Assembly (NCBI GenBank): GCA_003142185.1
Contig: PLOR01000042.1
Location: 4,875-68,874, forward strand
Length of the DNA stretch: 64,000 nucleotides
Reading direction: 5' to 3'
From: Bryobacterales bacterium
GTDB taxonomy: Bacteria > Acidobacteriota > Terriglobia > Bryobacterales > Bryobacteraceae
Shown: positions 40,486 through 47,616 of the stretch, in pieces
Numbering within the stretch: position 1 is the first letter of the stretch
How the letters are laid out: every line of letters starts with the position of its first letter
Notes under the pieces: model-generated
The model's database searches: none
What the model saw: the letters and a program-made list of their open reading frames with translations, nothing else
Told to the model about the DNA's origin: nothing
Program-made: the position numbers and the translations under genes

Positions 40486-41496
40486 GTGATGCTCTCGTCG
40501 TCCACTGTGATGCCGCGCACCGGCGACCGGCCAGAGCCAGCCCGCCCCCCCCTGCTACAAGAAGACGCTTCCGGCCGCCCGATGGTTGCAGTGGTGGGAC
40601 CCACCGGATCGGGGAAAAGCGATCTGGCGCTCCAGTTGGCGGAGGCGTTCCAGGGAGAAGTGGTGAACTGCGATTCGCTCCAGGTGTATCGCCATTTCGA
40701 TATCGGCACGGCCAAACTGGGCGTGGAGGAGCGGCGGGGGATTCCGCATCATCTGATCGACATTCTGGAACCGGACGCTCTATTCACGGCGGGCGAGTTC
40801 GCGCGCGTGGGGCGGGACGCAATGGCGCGGATTTCCGCTCGCGGCCGCTTGCCGATTGTGTGCGGCGGCACGGGCTTCTATCTGCGGGCGCTGCTGGACG
40901 GGCTGTTCGCCGGACCGGCGCGGGACCAGGCGCTGCGCGACCGGCTGGGCGCTCGCGAGCGGCGGCGGGCGGGCTCACTCCACCGTGTGCTGCGGCGCCT
41001 CGACCGCGCGGCCGCGGCGAAGATCCACCCCAACGACGTGCCGAAAGTGATGCGCGCGCTCGAAGTCTGCCTGTTGACGCGCCGGCCGGTCACGGAGCTG
41101 TTCGAACAAGGACGCGCGGCATTGACCGGCTACCGCATCCTCAAACTGGGCCTGTTGCCGGATCGCGATGCGCTGTACCAGCGCCTGGATGCGCGCTGCG
41201 CCCATATGTTCGAGGCCGGCCTGGTGGAAGAGGCGCGGCACATCCTCGAGCTGGGCTTCGCCGAGACCATCAAGCCATTCGAATCGCACGGCTACAAGCA
41301 GGCGCTGCAATTGATCCGCGGCGAATTGAGTCCACGCGAAGCGCTGTTCTACGCGCAGCGCAAGACGCGTAATTACGCCAAACGCCAGATCACTTGGTGG
41401 CGCAGGGAACCGGGCTTGGTGTGGCTGCGTGGCTTCGGCGAAGAGCCGGGAATTGCCGAAGAAGCGGTGGCGCAGGTGCGGGCGTGGCTGGGGTAG
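40486..41496 (+). CDS. miaA: tRNA dimethylallyltransferase MiaA
   Basis: MiaA transfers the dimethylallyl group to the N6 of A37 in tRNAs reading UNN codons. Landmarks are the P-loop GPTGSGKS (38-45), CDSLQVYRHFDIGTAK, GIPHHLIDIL, VCGGTGFYLRALLDG and, near the C-terminus, RKTRNYAKRQITWWRR. As listed the protein has 336 residues, about 30 more at the N-terminus than most MiaA. An ATG at 40582, just before the P-loop strand, and another at 40510 are alternative starts; none has a clear ribosome binding site. The mutL and hfq neighbours seen in proteobacteria are absent. Confidence 0.95.
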   Translation: MMLSSSTVMPRTGDRPEPARPPLLQEDASGRPMVAVVGPTGSGKSDLALQLAEAFQGEVVNCDSLQVYRHFDIGTAKLGVEERRGIPHHLIDILEPDALFTAGEFARVGRDAMARISARGRLPIVCGGTGFYLRALLDGLFAGPARDQALRDRLGARERRRAGSLHRVLRRLDRAAAAKIHPNDVPKVMRALEVCLLTRRPVTELFEQGRAALTGYRILKLGLLPDRDALYQRLDARCAHMFEAGLVEEARHILELGFAETIKPFESHGYKQALQLIRGELSPREALFYAQRKTRNYAKRQITWWRREPGLVWLRGFGEEPGIAEEAVAQVRAWLG

Positions 41497-41506
41497 CGGA
41501 GTAGCG

Positions 41507-41534
41507 GGGACAGCACTAAATTACCCCGTTCCCG
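41507..41534. repeat. REP-like sequence at the left edge of the accessory island
   Basis: GGGGACAGCACTAAATTACC followed by CCGTTCCC is of the type often found beside REP-associated transposases. Similar G-rich GGGGAAACAGGGGTCAGCCC stretches flank the transposase remnant at 43187-43415. Confidence 0.35.
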
Positions 41535-41657
41535 TGAGCGTCAGTTATTGGTTACCAATTGCATAGTTTTCGCGTAATGGTGTAATTGGTCCTCGGACCC
41601 ACGAGCCCCCTTAATTGGCTGCTAGGCCGGCTCGGTCTACTTACCAACTTGCCAAAT

Positions 41658-41674
41658 TTAACCAACTAGGTTAA
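41658..41674. promoter_or_regulatory. Probable MqsA operator palindrome upstream of mqsR
   Basis: TTAACC and GGTTAA face each other across five bases, ending 10 bases before the mqsR ATG. E. coli MqsA binds AACCT-N3-AGGTT palindromes in its own promoter, and this site keeps the AACC/GGTT half-sites. A second palindrome, TTGGTTACCAA, lies near 41549. Both fit autoregulation by the antitoxin. Confidence 0.6.
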
Positions 41675-41683
41675 CGTAGTTCC

Positions 41684-41980
41684 ATGGAGAAACGAACGCC
41701 ACACTGTACGCTGGCGGTCGTTAGGGCCATGGTCGCGGCGGGGAAGGTTCGTGCCACTTTATCGGCGCTCGCTGGCGGCGCGGCCCTGGGGTTCGATTTC
41801 GCGGGCGTTGTCAGCGTCGTCGCGGCGCTCACACCGAGGGACTTCTACAAGAGCATGACGACGCACGCCGATCACCGTGTCTGGCAGGACGTCTACCGGC
41901 CGAAGACGCTGGCCGGCGCGGTGTATGTGAAGCTCACGGTCATAAACGACGTGCTGATCGTGTCGTTCAAGGAGTTATGA
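41684..41980 (+). CDS. mqsR: MqsR-family mRNA interferase toxin
   Basis: A 98-residue toxin of the MqsR family, a RelE-fold endoribonuclease that in E. coli cuts mRNA at GCU. The three residues implicated in E. coli activity occur at the same positions: K56 (DFYKSMTTH), Q68 (VWQDVY) and Y81 (GAVYVKL). The length equals that of the E. coli protein. The antitoxin gene follows 31 bases downstream. The island is bordered by transposon remnants, which fits horizontal transfer of the pair. Confidence 0.92.
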   Translation: MEKRTPHCTLAVVRAMVAAGKVRATLSALAGGAALGFDFAGVVSVVAALTPRDFYKSMTTHADHRVWQDVYRPKTLAGAVYVKLTVINDVLIVSFKEL

Positions 41981-42011
41981 GCGACGGAGTCATGAGCGAA
42001 GGAGCCATGTC

Positions 42012-42416
42012 ATGAAATGTCCAGCCTGCGGGAAGGCGAAGCTCGTGCGCGGCACGCACGATGTCCCGCACACTTACAAGGGCGAAACGACCACAATTCC
42101 AGCCGTTCGCGGCGATTTCTGCCCCGCCTGCGGGGAAGGCGTCCTCGCCGCGGCGGAGTCGTCACGCGTCAGCGCGGCGATGCTGGAGTTCCATAAGAAG
42201 GTGAACTCCTTCATGGTCGATCCGGCCCTCATCGCGCGCGTCCGCAAGAAACTCGCGCTCGACCAGCGGCAAGCGGCCGCGATCTTTGGCGGCGGCCCCA
42301 ATGCGTTTTCGCGCTACGAGAACGGCAAGACCAAGCCGCCACTCGCGCTGGTGAAACTCCTCATAGTGCTCGACCGACACCCCAATCTCTTGGACGAGAT
42401 CCGGGCTGCGCGATAG
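42012..42416 (+). CDS. mqsA: MqsA-family antitoxin
   Basis: A 134-residue antitoxin. The N-terminal zinc domain carries CPAC (C3, C6) and CPAC (C37, C40), which hold one zinc and neutralise MqsR. The C-terminal domain from about 68 is a helix-turn-helix of the XRE type (ALDQRQAAAIFGGGPNAFSR), which would bind the upstream palindrome. As in E. coli, and unlike most type II systems, the toxin gene comes first. The length agrees with E. coli MqsA (131 residues). Confidence 0.92.
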   Translation: MKCPACGKAKLVRGTHDVPHTYKGETTTIPAVRGDFCPACGEGVLAAAESSRVSAAMLEFHKKVNSFMVDPALIARVRKKLALDQRQAAAIFGGGPNAFSRYENGKTKPPLALVKLLIVLDRHPNLLDEIRAAR

Positions 42417-42465
42417 GCATGCCAGGGCGTGCGGCGAAAAGCGACGCAGATCAGGCTGTCCCGGT

Positions 42466-42942
42466 ATGCCCCCACCATCTCCATCCCCCGGGTACAGCGC
42501 CACTCCAGACTTCTACTCGTTGAACGTGAACCTCGGAGGGCTTTTGGGCTGGTCCGGAACATCCTCTATAGATCGATACGGGCACCTCTATTGGAGCGTT
42601 AAAGGCGGTGGCGTGGGCAAGTCTCTCACGACTGTCTCGGCCAGTATTACGATCAATTATCTATTTTCGAGCTACGGGAACGATACGCCCGGGCACGAAA
42701 AGCCCCCCACCAACCCGTCGCCGCAGAAGCTTAGGGATTTTTTGACGGGTCACGGACTGAATCTCAGCGTGGGATACTGGGGCGGGGGAACAGTGTCCTA
42801 CTCGCCAGGAAACGGCGCGGCGTTCGGAGTCGGCGCTATGTCCCCGCAGGCCGGCGTGAGCTACAACTACTCATACCCCGTGGAGGCGTCCTCGGAAGTT
42901 AAGGTGTGGGCGTCGATGGTGAGGTGGCTGTGTTCGCACTGA
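42466..42942 (+). CDS. Orphan RHS-like C-terminal module (possible polymorphic toxin remnant)
   Basis: A 158-residue Gly/Ser/Tyr-rich protein (PDFYSLNVNLGGLLGW, IDRYGHLYWSVKGGGVGKSL, FLTGHGLNLSVGYWGGG, SPQAGVSYNYSYPV). The pattern resembles modules I recall at the C-terminus of RHS-repeat proteins, after the core end. Here no RHS core precedes it. The frame stays open upstream to beyond 42418, and no ribosome binding site precedes the ATG. It may therefore be a stranded 3' fragment or cassette left by recombination. The downstream membrane protein overlaps its 3' end. Whether it is toxic or a pore-forming tip is not known. Confidence 0.5.
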   Translation: MPPPSPSPGYSATPDFYSLNVNLGGLLGWSGTSSIDRYGHLYWSVKGGGVGKSLTTVSASITINYLFSSYGNDTPGHEKPPTNPSPQKLRDFLTGHGLNLSVGYWGGGTVSYSPGNGAAFGVGAMSPQAGVSYNYSYPVEASSEVKVWASMVRWLCSH

Positions 42943-43181
42943 CGTCACTCGTCGTTGGCCAGCTGGTATTCGTCGTTGTGCTATTCCTGATGGGGATAGT
43001 CTGTCTTTTTTTCCCGAAGAGCGTTCAGTCCTTCGCCACAAGGACCGCCTTCCTATCGACAGTGAAGGACTTCGTTCGTTCTGGTCAGTACGTGTGGATG
43101 GTGCGCAGCGTCGGCATCGTAGCGTTCGTGATGGGCCTCATGGTCTTGTGGGGCACGCTACTTGACGGCGGGGGGCACTGA
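42906..43181 (+). CDS. Small two-helix membrane protein (possible immunity protein)
   Basis: A 91-residue protein with two hydrophobic segments at about 8-38 (ALTSLVVGQLVFVVVLFLMG) and 66-84 (VGIVAFVMGLMVLWGTLL), separated by a basic loop. Its start overlaps the RHS-like module by 37 bases. A GTG at 42930 is a plausible alternative start. Immunity proteins of membrane-active toxins often have this size and position, but I recognise no family. Placement behind the orphan module is the only support for that role. Confidence 0.5.
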   Translation: MGVDGEVAVFALTSLVVGQLVFVVVLFLMGIVCLFFPKSVQSFATRTAFLSTVKDFVRSGQYVWMVRSVGIVAFVMGLMVLWGTLLDGGGH

Positions 43182-43186
43182 ACGAG

Positions 43187-43415
43187 GGGAAACAGGGGTC
43201 AGCCCGAACCGCGCGCCGCTGGTTGCGGAGAAACCGGGGACATCCATGGGGGGAAAACGGGGGAAAACGGGACAGAGTGCGCCGGGATAAACCGGCATGT
43301 TGTAGGGGATGAAAGAGCCCTACAGGGGAAGAAACGGGTCGGGAAGAAACGGGAAGAAACGGGTCAGCCTGAACTGAGCGATTTTTGTGAGAGCCTCGGA
43401 TCTGTCGGCTGCACT
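43187..43415. other. G-rich, repetitive spacer before the transposase remnant
   Basis: The spacer holds GGGGGAAAACGGGGGAAAAC and a near-tandem run of GGGAAGAAACGG units (about 43325-43362). It also carries the 13-base repeat TCAGCCTGAACTG at 43364-43376, whose second copy is at 43906-43918. No gene is seen. Confidence 0.5.
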
Positions 43416-43613
43416 ATGAGGTATATGTCCCGGCGTGACCGTTGTATCCTGCCTGGTGTCGCTTGCCACGTGACGCAGCGCGGAGTCGACCGGCGGGAGA
43501 CGTTTTCGGCCGCCGGCGACCGCGAGACTTACCTGAACTTGATACGCCAGAACCTCGAAGACGCCGGAGTCAGGCTGCTCGCCTGGTGTCTCTCCACAAA
43601 CCACTCAGGCTAG
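43416..43613 (+). pseudogene. REP-associated tyrosine transposase (RAYT) N-terminal fragment
   Basis: About 63 residues match the start of Y1-type (HUH-like) REP-associated transposases: LPGVACHVTQRGVDRRETFS and then LLAWCLSTNH. Full proteins continue with HVHLI, carrying the second metal His, and about 120 more residues. Here the frame changes at about 43605 into the IS110 remnant, so the gene is broken and lacks its catalytic Tyr. G-rich flanks suit REP sequences. Confidence 0.75.
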
Positions 43614-43930
43614 GTCAGGGATCTGAAGTGGAATTCCTAGTTGGGCTGCCTTTTTGCGCAGCAGCTTGATTTGTTGCTGACGGTAGCGCTCCTCGTAGGT
43701 TGTGCAGCCGCGGTCGACGTAATCGTGTCCGTACTTCAGCAGTCGATAGACCAGGCGTGCCAAGCGGTGGGCCATAGCTGTGATTGCCTTGGGTGCTCCT
43801 AGGCGACTACGGAGCCGCCGAAATTGGGCGCCGAGGTAACTCTGGCTTCGAAACAGAGCGTGTGCGGCGAGGCGAAATGCCGTAGCCGCCTTTAAATAAA
43901 GCCGCTCAGCCTGAACTGCGGGCTCCAGTT
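43605..43930 (-). pseudogene. IS110-family transposase C-terminal fragment
   Basis: On the minus strand about 105 residues match the C-terminal part of IS110/IS1111-type transposases: TAFRLAAHALFRSQSYLGAQ, RSRLGAPKAITAMAHRLARL, YVDRGCTTYEERYRQQQIK. The N-terminal DEDD catalytic domain is absent. The normal stop at 43605 adjoins the RAYT fragment. It abuts the ndk stop region on the other side. The two broken transposases indicate an old insertion and deletion event. Confidence 0.75.
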
Positions 43931-43950
43931 TAATACTGATCGCTCTTCCC

Positions 43951-44370
43951 CTACAGCAGTTCCGCCGCTCCAAAGAAGAAGCCCAACTCGACCGCGGCTG
44001 TCTCCGCGGCGTCCGACCCATGAATGCAGTTGCGCTCGATGCTGGTGGCGAAGCGTTTTCTAATGGTGCCTTCGGCGGCTATTTCGGGGTTGGTGGCGCC
44101 CATCACTTCGCGCAGGCCGGCGATGGCATTCTCGCGTTCGAGCGCCATCACGATGATGGGGCCTTCGGTCATGAACTTGACCAGACCCGCGTAGAACGGC
44201 TTGGCGGCGTGTACGGCATAGAAGCCGCGCGCCTGCGGCTCGCTCAGGCGCGTCATGCGAACGGCTAGGATCTTGAAGCCGGCGGCTTCGATCATGGCGA
44301 GGATTTCGCCCGCGTGTCCGGCGGCAACGGCGTCCGGTTTGATGATGGAAAAAGTGCGTTCAACGCTCAT
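43951..44370 (-). CDS. ndk: Nucleoside diphosphate kinase
   Basis: A 139-residue enzyme that balances NTP pools through a phosphohistidine intermediate. FSIIKPDAV gives K11, and NCIHGSD places the catalytic His at 117. The ATG at 44370 overlaps the sucD stop (ATGA), so translation is coupled. The open frame further upstream to 44415 is within sucD. Co-operonic succinyl-CoA synthetase and Ndk fit the reported physical link between the two enzymes in other bacteria. The gene end lies next to transposon remnants, but the protein is complete. Confidence 0.97.
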   Translation of the reverse strand: MSVERTFSIIKPDAVAAGHAGEILAMIEAAGFKILAVRMTRLSEPQARGFYAVHAAKPFYAGLVKFMTEGPIIVMALERENAIAGLREVMGATNPEIAAEGTIRKRFATSIERNCIHGSDAAETAAVELGFFFGAAELL

Positions 44371-45233
44371 AATCGGCTTTTGATCTTCTCTCCAATTTCG
44401 GCCGGCGATTCGCAAACTGTGATTCCGGCTTCCTGCATGGCCTTGATTTTGTCCGACGCTTTCCCCGAGCCGCCGGCGACAATCGCTCCGGCATGCCCCA
44501 TGCGGCGTCCCGGCGGTGCGGTCCGGCCGGCCACGAAGCCGACCACCGGCTTCTTTACGTTGGCCTTGACGTACGCCGCCGCGGTCTCTTCCGCGTTGCC
44601 GCCGATTTCGCCGATCATCACGATGGCGTGCGTATCCGGATCAGCGTTGAAGAGATCGATCGCGTCGACGAAGTTGGTGCCGATGATCGGGTCGCCGCCA
44701 ATCCCGATGCAGGTGGATTGGCCGATGCCGAGATGGCTCAACTGCCCCACCGCTTCGTATGTCAGCGTGCCGGAGCGCGAGATCACTCCCACGTGGCCTG
44801 GCAGGTGAATGGAGCCCGGCATGATGCCGATCTTGCACTTGCCCGGCGAAATGATGCCGGGGCAGTTGGGCCCGATCAGCCGCGTCCGGCGCCCTTGCAA
44901 AAACCGCCAAGCCTTCACCATGTCCAGCGTAGGAATGCCTTCGGTGATGCATACCACCAGCGGCAGGCCTGCGTCGGCGGCTTCCATGATGGCATCGGCC
45001 GCGAACGGCGGCGGCACGAAAATCACCGACGCGTTGGCGCCGGTTTCCTTGGCCGCCCGCGCCACCGTGTCGAACACCGGCAGGTCCAGGTGCGTGGTCC
45101 CGCCCTTGCCCGGCACCACGCCGCCCACCACCTTGGTTCCGTAAGCGATGGCTTGTTGCGCGTGGAAGGTGCCTTCGCGGCCGGTGAATCCCTGTACGAT
45201 CAGGCGCGTCGATTCGTCTATCAGTACGCTCAT
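44367..45233 (-). CDS. sucD: Succinyl-CoA synthetase, alpha subunit
   Basis: A 288-residue subunit that carries CoA binding and the phosphohistidine of the TCA cycle enzyme. Landmarks are [42 protein letters not shown] and [10 protein letters not shown] with active-site H247. It lies three bases after sucC and overlaps ndk by four. Length is typical (289 in E. coli). The operon therefore has the order sucC-sucD-ndk. Confidence 0.97.
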   Translation of the reverse strand: MSVLIDESTRLIVQGFTGREGTFHAQQAIAYGTKVVGGVVPGKGGTTHLDLPVFDTVARAAKETGANASVIFVPPPFAADAIMEAADAGLPLVVCITEGIPTLDMVKAWRFLQGRRTRLIGPNCPGIISPGKCKIGIMPGSIHLPGHVGVISRSGTLTYEAVGQLSHLGIGQSTCIGIGGDPIIGTNFVDAIDLFNADPDTHAIVMIGEIGGNAEETAAAYVKANVKKPVVGFVAGRTAPPGRRMGHAGAIVAGGSGKASDKIKAMQEAGITVCESPAEIGEKIKSRL

Positions 45234-45236
45234 GGG

Positions 45237-46403
45237 TTAAACCTGTTGCGCAGCCAGCTTGACCACTTTTTCGGCCGCGTCGCGCATGTCGGCTCCCACC
45301 GTGAAATTGAATCCGGAATCGAGCAGTATCCGCCGGCCCGCTTCCACGTTGGTGCCTTCCATGCGCACTACGATCGGCACTTCGATATGCAGGTCGCGCG
45401 CCGCCGCCACCACACCGGTGGCCAGCGTGTCGCAGCGCAGAATGCCGCCAAAAATGTTGATCAGCACCGCCTTCACGCTGGAGTCGGCGAGCAGAATGCG
45501 GAAAGCGTTCTTCACCTGGTCGGCGCTGGCGCCGCCGCCCACATCCAGGAAATTGGCGGGGCTGCCGCCGGCGAACTGGATGATGTCCATGGTCGCCATG
45601 GCCAGGCCGGCGCCGTTCACCATGCAGCCCACCGTGCCATCCAGCTTAATATAGTTCAGGCCGAACCGCGAGGCCTCCACTTCGAGCGGGTCCTCTTCAT
45701 CCAGGTCGCGCAGCTCGATCAGATCCTTGTGCCGGTACAACGCGTTGTCGTCCAAGGTAAACTTGGCGTCGAGCGCGTACACCTTGCCGTCGGCGGTGAG
45801 GATGAACGGATTGATTTCCGCCAGTGTGGCATCGGTGGCCACGTATGCCTTGGCGAGCGCGGTCATCGCCGCCGCGGCCGCGTTCACACTGGCTGGCGGG
45901 ATGCCGATCCCGAACGCCAGCTTGCGTGCCTGGAAAGGCGCCAGGCCCGATGCCGGGTCGAAGGCCTCCTTCAGAATCGCTTCCGGCGTCCTGGCCGCGA
46001 CTTCCTCGATCTCCATTCCGCCCGCGGCCGAGGCCATGAACACCGGCTTGCCCTGCACGCGGTCGAGCACGATGCCCAGGTACAGCTCGCGTTCGATAGG
46101 CAGAGTTTCCTCGATCAGCAGCCGCTTCACGATCCGCCCCGCCGGGCCGGTCTGGTGCGTAACCAGCCGCATGCCCAACATGTTGCGGGCAAGTTCGGCG
46201 GTTTCCGCGGCATCCTTTGCCACTTTGACTCCGCCGCCCTTGCCGCGGCCGCCGGCATGAATCTGCGCCTTCACTACCACGCTGCCGCCGATTTGCTTGG
46301 CCGCCCGGTCGGCTTCCTCGACCGTGGCGGCGACCTCGCCACGGGGCACAGGGACGTTGAACCGGCCTAAAATGGCCTTTGCCTGATACTCGTGGATTTT
46401 CAT
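45237..46403 (-). CDS. sucC: Succinyl-CoA synthetase, beta subunit
   Basis: A 388-residue ATP-grasp subunit with the nucleotide-binding domain. It begins [20 protein letters not shown]. Further landmarks are [51 protein letters not shown] and [10 protein letters not shown]. Length equals E. coli SucC (388). It heads the sucC-sucD-ndk operon and is divergent from trpD with only 48 bases between the starts, so their promoters must overlap or one must lie within a coding region. Confidence 0.97.
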   Translation of the reverse strand: MKIHEYQAKAILGRFNVPVPRGEVAATVEEADRAAKQIGGSVVVKAQIHAGGRGKGGGVKVAKDAAETAELARNMLGMRLVTHQTGPAGRIVKRLLIEETLPIERELYLGIVLDRVQGKPVFMASAAGGMEIEEVAARTPEAILKEAFDPASGLAPFQARKLAFGIGIPPASVNAAAAAMTALAKAYVATDATLAEINPFILTADGKVYALDAKFTLDDNALYRHKDLIELRDLDEEDPLEVEASRFGLNYIKLDGTVGCMVNGAGLAMATMDIIQFAGGSPANFLDVGGGASADQVKNAFRILLADSSVKAVLINIFGGILRCDTLATGVVAAARDLHIEVPIVVRMEGTNVEAGRRILLDSGFNFTVGADMRDAAEKVVKLAAQQV

Positions 46404-46451
46404 GGGAATGCGGTGTTAGTATTGCGCTAAACGCCGATAAGTCAATATAGC

Positions 46452-47474
46452 ATGTCTCTTCTTCCGTATATTCAGCAGATCACCGACGGCCAGGAGCTCT
46501 CCGAGGCCGATTCATTGGCCGCCATGCACGTAGTACTCGGCGGCCAAGCCAGCGCTCCGCAACTCGCCGCATTTCTGACGGCGATGCAGATCAAAGGCCC
46601 GACGGTGGATGAGCTGATCGGCTTCGCCCGCGCCATGCGGGCAATGGCGGTGCCGGTCGAGGTGGGCCTGCCCGGCGTTCCGTTGCTCGATACCTGTGGC
46701 ACCGGCGGCGATGGCCAGGGCACCTTCAATATTTCCACGCTGGTGGCGTTCGTAGTGGCCGGCGCGGGCGTGCATGTGGCCAAGCACGGCAACCGTTCGG
46801 CGTCGAGCGATTGCGGCAGCGCGGACATCTTCGAAGCCTTGGGCGTCAAGATCGCGATCTCGCCCGCCGACGCCGCGCGAGCCATCCGCGAAGTCGGCAT
46901 CGGCTTTCTCTTCGCTCAATCCATTCATACCGCCATGAAGCACGCCCATCCGGTGAGGGCGGCTTTAAGGACGCGCACAGTCTTCAACCTGCTGGGCCCG
47001 CTCACCAACCCGGTGGCCAATGTGCAGGTGGTGGGCACGCCATCGCCGGAAATGGCGAAACTGCTGGCCGGAGCGCTGGCCAAGCTCGGCATGGTGCGCG
47101 GATATGTGGTTCACGGCTTCGACGGGCTGGACGAGGTGTCCACCACCGGCCCCACGCTGGTCTACGAGATTCAGGAAGGCCAGGTAAGGCAGCGGACGCT
47201 GGATCCCGACGACTTCGCGGTTCGCAAGGCAGCTCCCGCCGATCTCAAAGGCGGAAGCAAAGCGCGGAACCTGGAAATCGCCCACGCCGTCCTGGCGGGC
47301 GAGCGCGGCGCGCATCGCGACATCGTCATCGCCAACAGCGCCGTGGCCCTGGTTGCCGTCGCCCAGGTGGAGACTTTTCTGGAAGGCGCCGCGGTGGCCG
47401 CCGTTTCGATCGATTCCGGCGCCGCCCGCAACAAACTGGAAGCCCTGGCCCGCTTCACGCAAGCGTGCGCTTGA
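46452..47474 (+). CDS. trpD: Anthranilate phosphoribosyltransferase TrpD
   Basis: A 340-residue enzyme of tryptophan synthesis that joins anthranilate to PRPP. Landmarks are LLDTCGTGGDGQGTFNIS (PRPP and Mg binding), KHGNRSASSDCGSAD, HPVRAALRTRTVFNLLGP, LTNPVANVQ and GLDEVSTTGPT. It stands alone, divergent from sucC; the other trp genes are not here. Its 3' side has a CAGGTCCCGGACCTG palindrome near 47484, a likely terminator or dispersed repeat. Confidence 0.96.
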   Translation: MSLLPYIQQITDGQELSEADSLAAMHVVLGGQASAPQLAAFLTAMQIKGPTVDELIGFARAMRAMAVPVEVGLPGVPLLDTCGTGGDGQGTFNISTLVAFVVAGAGVHVAKHGNRSASSDCGSADIFEALGVKIAISPADAARAIREVGIGFLFAQSIHTAMKHAHPVRAALRTRTVFNLLGPLTNPVANVQVVGTPSPEMAKLLAGALAKLGMVRGYVVHGFDGLDEVSTTGPTLVYEIQEGQVRQRTLDPDDFAVRKAAPADLKGGSKARNLEIAHAVLAGERGAHRDIVIANSAVALVAVAQVETFLEGAAVAAVSIDSGAARNKLEALARFTQACA

Positions 47475-47616
47475 GCCGTAAGTCAGGTCCCGGACCTGGC
47501 GACGCCGGGCGCCAGCCTCGTCAGGGCCTGCGCAGCGGCGTGTCGCAGCGGCGACGGCATTTTCCCTGTTATGTGATATAGTTCACCTAGCGTTTCCAGG
47601 TCCTCGGAGGGATTTC

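Noticed and set aside
44493-46370. Long plus-strand frame of 625 codons across sucC and sucD
   Set aside because: It is antisense to two certain genes, rich in Arg and His, and has no recognisable domain; a shadow of high-GC coding DNA.
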